A DNA stretch of 64,000 bases, taken from positions 6,522,734-6,586,733 of the forward strand of contig CP136061.1 of assembly GCA_032622095.1 (NCBI GenBank), written 5' to 3'. The stretch comes from Siphonodentalium dalli. Its lineage: Eukaryota > Mollusca > Scaphopoda > Gadilida > Siphonodentaliidae. A program made the translations under genes and the position numbers. How positions within the stretch are numbered: the stretch's first letter is position 1; each line of letters starts with the position of its first letter. This document shows, piece by piece, positions 30,924 to 43,279 of this stretch. Under the pieces are notes generated by a model that was given only the letters and a program-made list of their open reading frames with translations, was not told where the DNA came from and ran no database searches.

Positions 30924-32585
30924 GAGAAGTCATGTCCCCTTAGATAGTTGGTATGGTAGGTTTAAGCTGCTAACAGTATACCACAATACAAATATATATG
31001 TTTGTAAGTATTTTAATGTGTGTGTGTGAATTGAGGTATGTTTTGTATGTGTATGTATGTATGTGCGTATGTGTGTATGTAAGTATGTATGTATGAATAT
31101 ATGTATGTGCGTATGTACATGCATGTATGTATTTATGTATGCATGTGTCGTGTATGGGGACGTCGATCGTCTGTATGCGCGTGTAAGACAGAAGGGCTCT
31201 GCATGTGTATGCCTATAACTAATGCAATGGTAGGCGTAGGTGTACATAAGAATGAAATTGTGTAAATAGATGCTGCGTGTGTTGTGTTATCATTCTACTA
31301 GTTATTGGTATAGATATGACATATTTATACTTTTTGTGCTGTCATGTTTTCTAATTGTATATATGTTAACTTTTCGTGATTGTATTTGACATCTCTTCAT
31401 TATATGGGGGAAAATAAAGATATATATATACCTGCTGAGCAGGAAATAGGATTCTGTATTGTGCATTTGGCCTCGCAAAAAAGCTCTTAATCACCATTTA
31501 ATATTTATCTACATAATTTTTGATGTAATGTACCACCACTGCTTCATATACAGAATAGGCCATGGCCATGGGTTAATAAAATATCAATGCAGTCAATTGT
31601 ATAAGTTGTATGGTAGGTTTAAGCTGCTAACAGTATACCACAATACAAACAGGATTTAACGCAGACTGAAATCAGGACATCCCACCCCATCACATCACTT
31701 TCCTTACTGACTTGGATTAGATACACAGGGATTAAAAGTAAAATGTCAATACAAGTCAATTGTATAAGTTGTATGGTAGGTATAAGCTGCTAACAGTATA
31801 CCACAATACCCACAGGATTTAACACAGACTGAACTTGAGATATATCAATGTTTGAATCTGATTACTTAGTGCAACGTGGGTCACGATGAGAATATAATTC
31901 CGTCTGGGATTAAATAATACGATTTCACAACACAAATTCAGTTATGGCCGTAAGTCTGGTTGTATAAATACAACAGAATACGAGCAGGAAGAGGTTTTAT
32001 TGCTTTTTCTTAGGTCTGCGTGACCCCAGGGTGCCGAGAATTTGAATTATGGAGATTTATTTATTGGGATCAGTTGTTGAATTAGCCACTACACCCAGCT
32101 ACACCATACAAATGACCCAGATCCATAAATCGTGTTAACCCCTATCTTACATGACGCTAGACTATACCACGACCATGAAACATAAATCACGTTAGCCTCT
32201 CTTCTACACAACCGTAGGTCATACTGTAACCCTTGAGATACATCAGATTGCCCGCTCTCCTTGCATAGATAACAAACACGATCTAGTCGGAAATCGACTA
32301 AACATTGATCGACCCCCAAATTATCAAGGTTAATTATTTTTGTGTTATGAATTGAACACTGCTGGCTTCCCCATTCTTTCATTTGTAGGGATGTTCATAT
32401 AATAAGTTCAACAAACAGCCTTACTGAATCTATTAGATGAATATCGACACAAATGAATCCGGACTGTTTCTCTGCCTGCCTTCTGCTTATAGAATCTGAA
32501 TGAAGAATGGAAGATTCAAATTTCGATCCAAATTTTGTGTAATAGACTGGTCCTTATCCCTATTGAAACAGTTGTCTGAATCATA
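30924..32585. repeat. Mostly unassigned, with (TATG)n-like repeat and a thrice-used 50-bp segment
   Basis: 31010-31150 is a degenerate TATG/TGTG simple repeat. The segment TGGTAGGTTTAAGCTGCTAA with ACAGTATACCACAATAC occurs at about 30950, 31610 and 31772. 31830-32585 shows nothing recognisable. Confidence 0.65.
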
Positions 32586-33208
32586 AGGGGAGTGTATCTG
32601 TATGTAACCATGGGAGTGTATCTGTATGTAACCAGGGGAGTGTATCTGTATGTAACCAGGGGAGTGTATCTGTATGTAACCAGGGGAGTGTATCTGTATG
32701 TAACCAGGGGAGTGTATCTGTATGTAACCAGGGGAGTGTATCTGTATGTAACCAGGGGAGTGTATCTGTATGTAACCAGGGGAGTGTATCTGTATGTAAC
32801 CAGGGGAGTGTATCTGTATGTAACCAGGGCAGTGTATCTGTGTGTAACCAGGGGAGTGTATCTGTATGTAACCAGGGGAGTGTATCTGTATCCAGGGGAG
32901 TGGGTCTGTATGTAACCAGGGGAGTGTATCTGTATCCAGGGGAGTGTATCTGTATGTAACCAGGGGAGTGTATCTGTATCCCGGTACCAGGGGAGTGTAT
33001 CTGTATCCCGGTACCGGGAGTGTATCTGTATCCCGGTACCAGGGGAGTGTATCTGTATCCAGGTACCAGGGGAATGTATCTGTATCCCGGTACCAGGGGA
33101 ATGTATATCTGTATCCCGGTACCAGGCGAGTGTATCTGTATCCCGGTACCAGGGGAATGTATATCTGTATCCCGGTACCAGGGGAGTGTATCTGTATCCC
33201 GGTAAATG
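32586..33208. repeat. 24/27-bp minisatellite in two blocks
   Basis: Block one (to ~32970) repeats GGGGAGTGTATCTGTATG plus TAACCA. Block two repeats GGGGAGTGTATCTGTATC plus CCGGTACCA. Open frames on both strands are artefacts. Confidence 0.94.
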
Positions 33209-33369
33209 GCATAGTCTAAGAGTAGTCTAAGAGGTGTCTTATCCAAATACATGTACATCCTTTGTACAAAGATGCAGCTTAAGCCCTCGAAATTAGCTTC
33301 GGCAAATCGCAACGCGTTAGAAAAAGCCATAGAAGCCAATGTAGAATTTCTTGCAATTCTAAATCAATG
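33209..33369. other. Unassigned sequence
   Basis: Nothing recognisable between the minisatellite and the duplicated block. Confidence 0.45.
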
Positions 33370-33978
33370 TTTAACCCACAGAGAGCCTCACACAGATGGA
33401 AGCATGCACTACGGAGTGTCATCTGTTCCAGTCTATGTGGGGCTCTCTATGGGTTATACAATTTCAAGGGCTGAAAATGACTCAGTTGGCTAGCTGGCAT
33501 TGGTACCAGTGTATCATCTCTATAGCACCAGGCTAGCTGGCATTGGTACCAGTCTATCATCTCTATAGCACCAGGCTAGCTGGCATTGGTACCAGTCTAT
33601 CATCTCTATAGCACCAGGCTAGCTGGCATTGGTACCAGTGTATCATCTCTATACCACAGAAAGTACAGTAATGCCCTAATGTTTAACCCACAGGGAGCCT
33701 CACACAGATGGAAGCATGCACTACGGAGTGTCGTCTGCTCGAGTCTACATGGGGCTCTCTATGAGTTATACAATTTCAAGGGCTGAAAATGACTCAGTTG
33801 GCTAGCTGGCATTGGTACCAGTGTATCATCTCTATAGCACCAGGCTAGCTGGCATTGGTACCAGTCTATCATCTCTATAGCACCAGGCTAGCTGGCATTG
33901 GTACCAGTCTATCATCTCTATAGCACCAGGCTAGCTGGCATTGGTACCAGTGTATCATCTCTATACCACAGAAAGTAT
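33370..33978. repeat. Tandem duplication of ~296 bp with inner 43-bp repeats
   Basis: 33370-33665 and 33683-33978 are the same block, offset by 313 bp. Each begins TTAACCCACAG (MITE-like), has GTGGGGCTCTCTATG, and ends with about four units of TAGCTGGCATTGGTACCAG plus TATCATCTCTATA. Confidence 0.88.
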
Positions 33979-34119
33979 TCCCAGACACATATCAGCCACA
34001 AATATAAAGATTGAGGAACCATGCAATAAGCTGATCCCATACCACAAGGCCGGTTATTCTGGGAAAAAAAATGACTCAGTTGGCTAACATCAGTCTATCA
34101 TCTCTATACCACCAGAAAG

Positions 34120-34732
34120 TACAGTAATGCACTAAATAATCGACTCCTTAACCCTTTACCCAACAAACCGGCCAAAACCGGCCAAATAAAGCTTCAACAG
34201 CCTAAAATATCTTCGGTCTGTCTCAATAAAACCATACAAATATGGATATCATTGGAACCAGCTCCTTGACCACATTGTGATAGTTACAGTTATGCCCTGT
34301 GCCAATGCATTCTCTTATATATGCGAGTCGACCATAGGTCGCCTCGCATATATAAGAGAATGCATTGGCCTAAAAAAAATCTTTTTTTAACACTTTTTAC
34401 CATTTGTTCTTACATTCTTTAACAATTATATATTTTTTAATGTGTTAAGCCAATGCATTCTCTTATATATGCGAGGCGACCTATGGTCGACTCGCATATA
34501 TAAGAGAATGCATTGGCACAGGGCCCTTCTGTTGGGTAAAGGGTTAACCACATCAGAATTATGGGTAACTTTTCAGGATTTAGTTGGAAATATGACTTGT
34601 TGCCATTATTCGGAAAGCTCTCAGTGAGAGCTTTCCGATGAATAGCAACAAGCCATATTTCCGACTAAATCCTGAAAAGTTACCCATAATTCTGTGATGG
34701 TTAAGGGGTCGATTATTTAGGGCATTACTGTA
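34120..34732. mobile_element. Family F foldback MITE copy 3, split by a family P insertion
   Basis: Ends TACAGTAATGC and GCATTACTGTA. The left arm is interrupted after CGACTCC by the family P element; it resumes at TTAACCACATCAG. Confidence 0.87.
34152..34543. mobile_element. TTAA-flanked MITE, family P copy 3, nested in family F
   Basis: TTAA at 34148-34151 and 34544-34547. Other family F copies have a single TTAA at this place (CTCCTTAACCACAGC), so the TTAA duplication is shown directly. Confidence 0.93.
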
Positions 34733-35183
34733 TTACAAGAATCTTAATGATGATGAATATTTCATTGCTGTCAAATATGTAGACAGGTTCAGATTTACTG
34801 ATTGGGTTGAAGATCGTGTATCTATTTCTTTTATGTGACCCACTTGTATGAGTGAAGTGGGGATGCCCAATGCTTTGTGTGAGCCACATATGAATAGCAA
34901 CAATTAAGCCATATATCCGACTAAATCCTGAAAAGTTACCCATAATTCTGCGATGGTTAAGGAGTCAATTATTTAGGGCATTACTGTATTGCCAGACCCA
35001 TATCAGCCAGAGATAAGATTGAGGAACTGATAGGCTGATCCCATACCACATTGAATTCCTCGCCCCTTCATTCTCGGGAACTGATAGGCTGATCCCATAC
35101 CACATTGAATTCCTCGCCCCTTCATTCTCGGAGAAGAAAGAGCAACTTTCAGAAATCGATATCAAGTATTTAAACAATAAATC
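34733..35183. other. Family F right half and a 54-bp tandem duplication
   Basis: 34893-34988 is the right arm of a family F element. 35021-35130 holds two copies of a block starting GAACTGATAGGCTGATCCC. Otherwise unassigned. Confidence 0.7.
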
Positions 35184-35772
35184 TAAACCTGGATATAGTG
35201 TGTCTGCTATTTGTAGAATGAGGTCCCCAGAGGGTGAATTTAGTGATGCTATCCCACATAGCGAGCTAGAATCACCAAATTCACCCTCTGGGGACCTCAT
35301 TCTGCTTAGCCTTAGGCCTCAACTGTTATGGGAGATCTAGGATCAGATTGAAGTTCTTCAGTTGAAGTTGGTGATGTTCACACATTAGTCACCTCGATTA
35401 TGCATTTTATCTTCTGCAAATTTGGGGATAGAAACTTCCCCCAGAAGGGAAAAAGTAACTATAACAATGTTAATTTGAGACTATAAGATACTTTCCAGAA
35501 GATGAGGCCTAAGCAGAATGAGGTCCCCAGAGGAGATAGCATCACTAAATGCATAATCGTGGTGACTAATGGGTGAACATCACCAACTTCAACTGGGGAA
35601 CTTCAATCTGATCCTAGATCTCCCATAGCAGTTGAGGACTAAGGCTAAGCAGAATGAGGTTCCCTGAGGTGGTGAGTTTGGTGATGCTAGCTCGCTATGT
35701 GGGATAGCATCAATAAATTCACCCTCTGGAAACCTCATTCTGCAAATGACAGACACCCTAAATCTAGGCTTG
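35184..35772. mobile_element. hAT-like MITE, family H copy 5 (long form)
   Basis: A perfect 8-bp duplication AATAAATC lies at 35176-35183 and 35773-35780. The inner part has several copies of the family palindromes and GATCAGATTGAAGTTC text in both orientations. Confidence 0.9.
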
Positions 35773-35780
35773 AATAAATC

Positions 35781-36289
35781 AATAAACATGGGAACGGAAT
35801 GCATGGCGCGGCATAAAATGTCTGTGGAATATTGTTTATTCATTATTAGTCGTTACGGATGTCAATTCATAACAACTTGATCAACATTCATTTTGATTAC
35901 GACGGAGGTTACTGGCCAATATTTCATCCCTGACTCAATAGAAGACGACGTATAACTGGCAGTTTATAGTAATATTGGTCATAAATGCATTAGGTGGATA
36001 ACATGATATAAATGGCAGAAGTCTAAAAAAGTAACGCAACAAAACATTAATGGTGATATATTTAATATGTTTGGTTGGAGATGTCATTTAGCCATTTTTG
36101 GTTTGACGTCATCCAAAGCAAATATACCTGTATTAAATATATAAGGCCGCTCTGCCAGGAAAAAGTGCCTTTTCTATTTTAATACTATTTTAATATTATT
36201 TTAATACTATTTTAACACTATTTATAAATCTAATTCTAATTTTTGAGAAACAAGGCAATGAGGATTGCGATTATTGCCAGAAAAAACAA
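35781..36289. other. Unassigned sequence
   Basis: A short run of TTTTAATACTA repeats lies near 36176-36230. No gene. Confidence 0.5.
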
Positions 36290-36293
36290 TTAA

Positions 36294-36782
36294 CCCTTTA
36301 CCCAACAGAACGGCCCTGTGCCAATGCATTCTCTTATATATGCGAGTCGACCATAGGTCGCCTCGCATATATAAGAGAATGCATTGGCTTAACACATATT
36401 AAAAATTCTAAAATTGTCAAAGAATGTAGAAAAATATTCTAAAAATTGTTAAAAAATGTAAGAAAAAATTCTAAAATGGTTAAAAAATGTAAGAAAAAAT
36501 TCTAAAATTTTTAAAGAATGTAAGAAAAAATGGTAAAAAGTGTTAAAAAAAGAATATTTTTTAGGCCAATGCATTCTCTTATATATGCGAGGCGACCTAT
36601 GGTCGACTCGCATATATAAGAGAATGCATTGGCACAGGGCATAACTGTAACCATCACAATGTGGTCAATGAACCGGTTCCAATGATATCCATATTTGTAT
36701 GGTGTTATTGAGACAGACCGAAGATATTTTAGGCTGTTGAAGCTTTATTTGGACGTTTTTGGCCGTTTTGTTGGGTAAAGGG
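36294..36782. mobile_element. TTAA-flanked MITE, family P copy 4, opposite orientation
   Basis: TTAA at 36290-36293 and 36783-36786. The spacer between the two hairpins is enlarged by about three internal repeats of AAAAATTCTAAAAT-like text. Confidence 0.9.
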
Positions 36783-37526
36783 TTAACAAATTATTGACGT
36801 TTGATCAATAACCTGACCACATACTGCAGTAAATCAAGGCCTGAAAATAAGGCAGCTGGGGGGGGGGGGGGGGGGTATCCATATAATTCGGCTTTATTTT
36901 GATAATCCGGCCTTGTAAATATAATGTCGGTACGAGATAGGTTGTGGATGATCAAAACGGTATCACAGACACCAGAAAATCAGAACAAACAAGATGAAGG
37001 ACTGATGAGCCAAGTCCACATATTTTACATTATATCCACATCATGTTCGTGATATTCCACCAGCACTGATATTTTATAAACGTAGTTTATCACAATTTTA
37101 GCTACATGTAATTATGTAAAAACTACCATATCAATTTCATTTTCTTCAGACAAATGGGTTAACTCAAATAAATTTTCGATGCCAATGTCACCCGAAAATG
37201 AATAAAAAGTATTTATGAGAAATCCAATAGTAAATATCTAAGCTGCTCTGCCACATGTCACCGGAAAATGAATAAAGAGCGATCATGAGAAATCCCATAG
37301 TAAATATCTAGGCCACTCAGCCACACGTCACCCAAAAAGAAATAAAGACTGTTTATAGATGGGCAATCCCCTAGTAAATATCTAGGCGACTCAGCAACAT
37401 GTCACCTGAAAATTCTTTTATTTGAAAAACAGGAACATTTAATTTATAAGCATAGAAATATCTCCCATGCCACATCCCCGACATTCATATAATACTAAAG
37501 ATTGGACCTCCCTGAATGTTCTGCAG
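36783..37526. repeat. Unassigned sequence, G run, and a ~75-bp repeat
   Basis: A run of G lies near 36859-36875. 37183-37410 contains three to four imperfect copies of a block with GTCACCCGAAAATGAATAAA and AATAGTAAATATCTA. No gene. Confidence 0.65.
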
Positions 37527-37612
37527 AAACCCAGTGCCAATTCATTTTCTTATATATGCGAGTCTCCCTAAGCGAGCCTTGCATATATAAGATAATTTTA
37601 ATGCATTGGCCT
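37527..37612. repeat. Isolated CCAATGCATTCTC-type hairpin
   Basis: A diverged family R core with the CCCTAAGCGAGCC loop; outer ends are not clear. Confidence 0.65.
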
Positions 37613-37639
37613 AACAATATTTACTACTTGTCAATTAGT

Positions 37640-37815
37640 GTGTCAATGAGTATTAAATATAGAAAGGGTTAATGAGGGAACTACTCATCAATGAGTATTT
37701 AGTATGTAAAGGGTTAATAAGGGAACTACTCATCAATGAGTATTTAGTATGTAAAGGGTTAATAAGGGAACTACTCATCAATGAGTATTTAGTATAGAAA
37801 GGGTTAATATTATTT
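37640..37815. repeat. 45-bp tandem repeat, family S type
   Basis: About four units containing GAGTATTTAGTAT and AAAGGGTTAAT plus CTACTCATCAAT. The same motif forms the array at 57950-59165. Confidence 0.85.
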
Positions 37816-38099
37816 GAGGTTGTGTGGGGAGGAATATATATTGATCTGAAATTATAGCACTCCGTCCTCAATAAACACACCACAGTTATTAGCCCCTCCG
37901 CAGTATCAGCCGATGATTTCATTTAGCTCCGAAACAAATTTCGTGTGAAGTAAATTAGCTAATTTTCTGCCGAGTTGCTTCGGCATTGTGAGGAGTGTTC
38001 ACTTTGTGACTCCTGAAATATAGTCACACGTAAAAATCAATGTTATTTGCGGAGAAGTATCAAAATCTTCATCGACTCTCATCCATGATATATACTCAA
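37816..38099. other. Unassigned sequence
   Basis: No gene or repeat recognised. Confidence 0.45.
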
Positions 38100-38500
38100 C
38101 AAGTCTGCAAATAGTGGGTCGGTCATTTGTATAATGAGGTCCCCAGAGGATGAATTTAGTGATGCTATCCCGTATACAGTGGGCTGACATCACCAAATTC
38201 ACCTTCTGTGGACCTCATTCTGCTTAGTCCTCATCTTCTGGGAAGTTTCTATATCCCCTAATTTGCAGAATATAAAATGCATAATCGAGGTGACTCATAA
38301 TAATGGGTGAACATTACCAGCTGCTTCAACTGGGGGAATTCAATCTGATCCTAGCTCTCCCATAGCAGTTGAGGCCTAAGCAGAATGAGGTACCCAGAGG
38401 TTAATTTGGTGATGCTAGCCCACTGTGTGGGATAGCATCACTAAATTCACCCTCAGGGGACCTCATTCTGCAAATGACAGACACACTATTTGCAGGCTTG
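38100..38500. mobile_element. hAT-like MITE, family H copy 6 (long form)
   Basis: Ends CAAGTCTGCAAATAGTG and CACTATTTGCAGGCTTG. I see no clean 8-bp duplication. Confidence 0.82.
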
Positions 38501-38786
38501 AGATTCGAATCGGTCAATGAATTATCAATGTCTACAATTACAAACATTTGCCTGGCGTGGTCCATTTGTCAATGTCTTTTAGAAGTGCTTGTGGACATCT
38601 GAGTATTGACAGGAAAAGGAAATATAAATAATAAGTCGAGGTCAAGGTCACACCACATTAATCTGGAGTTTATCAGACAAGAATCACTTCCCTGGTCAGA
38701 CAGTTGTCATTTACATCAAAGGAAATTCTGCATCCATAAATATATATTCCTGGCTCCAGACATTCAGATTCTATAGTATAGCAACA
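38501..38786. other. Unassigned sequence
   Basis: 38510-38660 shares text (AATTATCAATGTCT, GTCCATTTGTCAATGTC) with 40556-40935 and 44205-44250, so it is a dispersed repeat. Confidence 0.5.
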
Positions 38787-39003
38787 TACAGTAATGCCCT
38801 ATGTAATCGACTCCTTAACCACAGCAGAATTATGGGTAACTTTTCAGGATTTAGTCGGAAATATGGCTTGTTGCCATTCATCGGAAAGCTCTCGGGGAGA
38901 GCTTTCTGATGAATGGCAACAAGCCATATTTCCGACTAAATCCTGAAAAGTTACCCATAATTCTGCTGTGGTTAAGAAGTCGATTACTTAGAGCATTACT
39001 GTA
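38787..39003. mobile_element. Family F foldback MITE copy 4
   Basis: Complete palindrome, TACAGTAATGCCC to GAGCATTACTGTA. Confidence 0.88.
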
Positions 39004-39577
39004 TTATGCCGTGAGGATCAACAAGCCCTCTTTATCACTTCTGTTTATTGGATACATGATGATTGTATAAACCAGATTCCCATTAATTCATTTGTAGGGA
39101 TGTTTAATAGCTAAAAAGTTCAAATTTAATAATAATAAAAGGTCGGTAGACCTCATGTCCGCCTCTAAGCGTCGGCTTGATACGACCGTTGTTTGCACAT
39201 AAAAACCTGTCTTTAGTGCTAGTAAACCTATAATAATAATATTAATAATAATAATAGAGGTGAGTCGTATGTGGCAAATAAAAACTTCCATCATCCCTAG
39301 TAATGCTGTGGTTATGGAGTCGATTAATTAGGGCATTACTGTATAGTGATTGGTGCAACTGGAGCAGTGAGCAACAATATTAGCAAATGGCTAGCCCTAC
39401 TTCCTACCTCCATAGATGCATGTTGCTCACCTACGGAAAACTGTACTTCTTGGCACTGCCAGAATACTGCGCAAAATAACATCCATGCATACTGTCTAAT
39501 GAGTATTGCTACGACTGTGGCTCAGCCGCCCATACACCATTTATACACCTCCAAGAGAGTGACCTTATGGAAAAAAC

Positions 39578-39611
<34 letters not shown>

Positions 39612-39675
39612 TTTCAATAGTTCTTGTGTTGTGAAATACATGTTATTTGTAGAGGGTAATGAAAGCTTCAACCGT
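39004..39675. other. Unassigned sequence, lone family F end, and (AAT)n
   Basis: 39303-39344 is only the right end of a family F element. AAT-type microsatellites lie at ~39128-39140, ~39229-39254 and 39579-39612. No gene supported. Confidence 0.6.
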
Positions 39676-40555
39676 CAACGATGATATATATACACCGAAG
39701 TGATGATATATACACTGAAGCGATGATATATACACCGAAGCGATGATATATACACCGAAGTGATGATATATACACCGAAGTGATGATATATACACCGAAG
39801 TGATGATATATACACCGAAGTGATGATATATACACCGAAGCGATGATATATACACCGAAGTGATGATATATACACCGAAGTGATGATATATACACCGAAG
39901 TGATGATATATACACCGAAGTGATGATATATACACCGAAGTGATGATATATACTATAAGCAATGATATATACTCGAAGCGATGATATATACTCGAAGCGA
40001 TGATATATACTCGAAGCGATGATATATACTCGAAGCAATGATATATACTCGAAGCGATGATATATACTCGAAGCGATGATATATACTCGAAGCGATGATA
40101 TATACTCGAAGCGATGATATATACTCGAAGCGATGATATATACTCGAAGCAATGATATATACGATGATATATACGATGATATATACTCGAAGCGATGATA
40201 TATACTCGAAGCGATGATATATACTCGAAGCGATGATATATACTCGAAGCGATGATATATACTCGAAGCGATGATATATACTCGAAGCAATGATATATAC
40301 GATGATATATACTCGAAGCGATGATATATACTCGAAGTGATGATATATACTCGAAGCGATGATATATACTCGAAGCGATGATATATACTCGAAGTGATGA
40401 TATATATACTGAAGCGATGATATATACACTGAAGCGATGATATATACTCGAAGCGATGATATATACACTGAAGCGATGATATATACTCGAAGCGATGATA
40501 TATACTCGAAGCGATGATATATACTCGAAGCGATGATATATACTCGAAGCGATCA
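39676..40555. repeat. 20-bp then 19-bp minisatellite, ~46 units
   Basis: The left block repeats GATGATATATACACCGAAG plus one base; the right block repeats CGATGATATATACTCGAAG. Open frames on the minus strand are artefacts. Confidence 0.95.
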
Positions 40556-41529
40556 ATGAATTATCAATGTCTCTACAACCACAAACACAATTTCACCCAT
40601 ACAGAGCCCCAGACAAACATGAGCAGACGACACTCTTCTATATGCTTCTATATATGTGTGGGGCTCCCTGTAGGGTAATGGATGTTTTTTTATTTTATGT
40701 CCTAAAAATTGTAAGAAACATTTATTTAAAAAACAAGATAAAACATTGTTAGGCCAATGCATTCTCTTATATATGCGAGGATGCATTGGCACAGGGTAAA
40801 AAAAATGCCGACTTCCAACTGGATTTACACAATGTGGTCCGTTTGTCAATGTCTTTTTGAAGTGCTTGCGGACATCAGAGTATTGACAAGACTGAGAAAT
40901 ATAAATAGTAAGTCGAGGCCAAGGTCATACAACATTAACCCTTTCTATGCTAAAGCATCATTGAAGTAGTTATCGCATTATCCCACATGAAATGCTCAGA
41001 TAATTAGTTCAACAAGGTCATTATTTGAAATTTTTGGTTAAACTTTGATAACAAGATACTTGCTGATACATATGTGTTATATACACAATGTGTTTGTATC
41101 GATTCGTGTGTCGTGACGAGGCTAGTTTTTTATGCCAAGTCGCTATGTGGACATGAAAACTAGCGGAGTCGCGATACATGAATTGTTAAAATACGTTGCA
41201 TATATAACACGTTTATCTACACATTCGTGTGACAGCACCACACAAATTACATTTTAGGAGATTTTTAAATGCCAAAATCGTTGGATTTGTGGTCGAAGAT
41301 TAGCTTTCTTGATGTGACGTCAGTTCACTCATGATTTTGACCAGTCAATGACATCATGCGCGCCTTAAATTGTACCACAACTGCAGAAAAGATCTGATGT
41401 GTTCATCCCCAATTCGTTATCGCCAATTTTATCAGCGAATTTCATAGGAAATGGTAGATAAATGGCTAGATGATGGGGGAGAGGGTGTCAAACTCGGAAA
41501 ATGGAATTTTTCAACTAGACCAAGCTTTC
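40556..41529. other. Unassigned sequence with MITE fragments
   Basis: 40600-40800 holds a MITE fragment with GTGTGGGGCTCCCTGTAGGG and a truncated CCAATGCATTCTC hairpin (40753-40795). 40938 has TTAACCCTTTCTATGCTAAA, a family S-like end. 41090-41220 is a weak imperfect palindrome. No gene. Confidence 0.55.
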
Positions 41530-41800
41530 CAACTGCTGGACTTTACAACCTGACACCACCCTAACCCTATAACACCTAACTCTGACCCTTACCCATAACC
41601 CCAGTCATAATCTTAATACTAACCTATAGCAAACCATAACTCTTAACCCCTAATCTTAACCCCTAACCACTAACCCAAACCCTAGTCATAATATTAACAC
41701 CTAATACTAACAACTAACCCTAACCCTAAGCCTAACACCTAATCCTGGTCATAATCTTAATATTAATGCAATAGCAAACAACACTCCTAACTACTAACCC
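41530..41800. repeat. Degenerate (CCCTAA)n-like tract
   Basis: Many CTAACCCTAACCC-like pieces mixed with CATAATCTTAATACTAAC. It resembles worn interstitial telomere-type repeat, but could be an unrelated simple repeat. Confidence 0.6.
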
Positions 41801-42063
41801 ATAAATTTCAAAACCAAACTATCAGAACATTTACAGCCTATTTTTAGAATGAAATTTCCATCTGATATTGTGTCAGGAGTAAAATTTCCAACTGTTGAGC
41901 ATTTTGACCAATGTTCGAGGGGGGGTATCTCACAAAACCCAAACATCAAACATAAATGTCACGTACGTGAGCAAAGGGTTAATAACCATCGCTTTGTTAC
42001 TCTTGAAATATAACCACATGTAAAATCAATTTTATTTGTAGAGGTTTAATGAAAACCACATCA
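41801..42063. other. Unassigned sequence
   Basis: No gene seen. Confidence 0.4.
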
Positions 42064-42440
42064 ACAAGTATCTATACAGGACAGTCAACGAGTATCCATG
42101 ATATATACAAGACATGGCCAACAAGTATCCATAAAATATACAAGATACGGCCAACAAGTATCCATAATATATACAAGACACGGCCAACAAGTATCCATAA
42201 TATAAACAAGACACGGCCAACAAGTATCCATGATATATACATGACGTGGTCAACAAGTATCCATGATATATACATGACGTGGTCAACAAGTATCCATGAT
42301 ATATACATGACGTGGTCAACAAGTATCCATGATATATACATGACGTGGTCAACAAGTATCCATAATATATACAAGATACGTTCAATGAGTACCCATGATA
42401 TATACAAGATACAGTCAATGAGTATCCATAATATATATGT
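42064..42440. repeat. 33-bp minisatellite, ~11 units
   Basis: The unit core is CAACAAGTATCCATGATAT followed by ATACATGACGTGGT or ATACAAGACACGGC. Because 33 is a multiple of three, both strands stay open; no gene is inferred. Confidence 0.93.
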
Positions 42441-42663
42441 ATACTCATTTATTTCTCTTGTGAACTCTACCTTCTTACTCACAGTACACTAACCAAACCA
42501 ATCTATAATATATATCTATACTGCCGAACCATTGAATCTAAACGGTAAGACACAAATGGAAATTCAAAACATTTTACAGGGCCCAAAAGACACAACGGGA
42601 GAAGGACGTCCATAAAAGCCACAATGTTTTATGTTCTCCCCTCGCATCAAATACAAATTGTAT

Positions 42664-43256
42664 ACATTTCTGCCCTAAATAATCAACTCCTTAACCACAG
42701 CAGAATTATGGGTAATTTTTCAGGATTTAGTTGGAAATATGGCTTGATGCCATTCATCGGAAAGCTCTCAGTGAGAGCTTTCCGATGAATGCAACAAGCT
42801 ATATTTCCGACTGAAAAGTTACCCATAATTCTGCTGTGGTTAACCCTTTACCCAACAGAAGGGCCCTGTGCCAATGCATTCTCTTATATATGCGAGTCGA
42901 CCATAGGTCGCCTCGCATATATAAGAGAATGCATTGGCTTAACACAATCATATTAAAAATGATAAAATTGTCAAAGAATGTAGAAAAATATTATAATTTT
43001 TTTTTAGGCCAATGCATTCTCTTATATATGCGAGGCGACCTATGGTCGACTCGCATATATAAGAGAATGCATTGGCACAGGGCATAACTGTAACCATCAC
43101 AATGTGGTCAATGAACCGGTTCCAATGATATCCATATTTGTATGGTGTTATTGAGACAGACCGAAGATATTTTAGGCTGTTAAGCTTTATTTGGGCGTTT
43201 TTGGCCGTTTTGTTGGGTAAAGGGTTAAGGAGTCGATTATTTAGGGCGTTACTGTA
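42664..43256. mobile_element. Family F foldback MITE copy 5, split by family P
   Basis: Left end CTGCCCTAAATAATC, right end GGGCGTTACTGTA. The right arm is interrupted at TTAA between CTGCTGTGG and GGAGTCGATT. Confidence 0.87.
42844..43224. mobile_element. TTAA-flanked MITE, family P copy 5, nested in family F
   Basis: TTAA at 42840-42843 and 43225-43228. It sits in the right arm of the host palindrome, at the complementary position to copy 3 in the left arm of its host. Confidence 0.93.
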
Positions 43257-43279
43257 CATAAATCCCCCAGCACCATCAT

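Noticed and set aside
32487-33339. 240-250-codon minus-strand frames
   Set aside because: They are translations of the 24/27-bp minisatellite.
39643-40556. Minus-strand frames up to 293 codons rich in Tyr, Ile and Ser
   Set aside because: Three overlapping frames all stay open because the repeat lacks stops on that strand; not a gene.
42032-42492. Three frames of ~140 codons on both strands
   Set aside because: Products of the 33-bp repeat.
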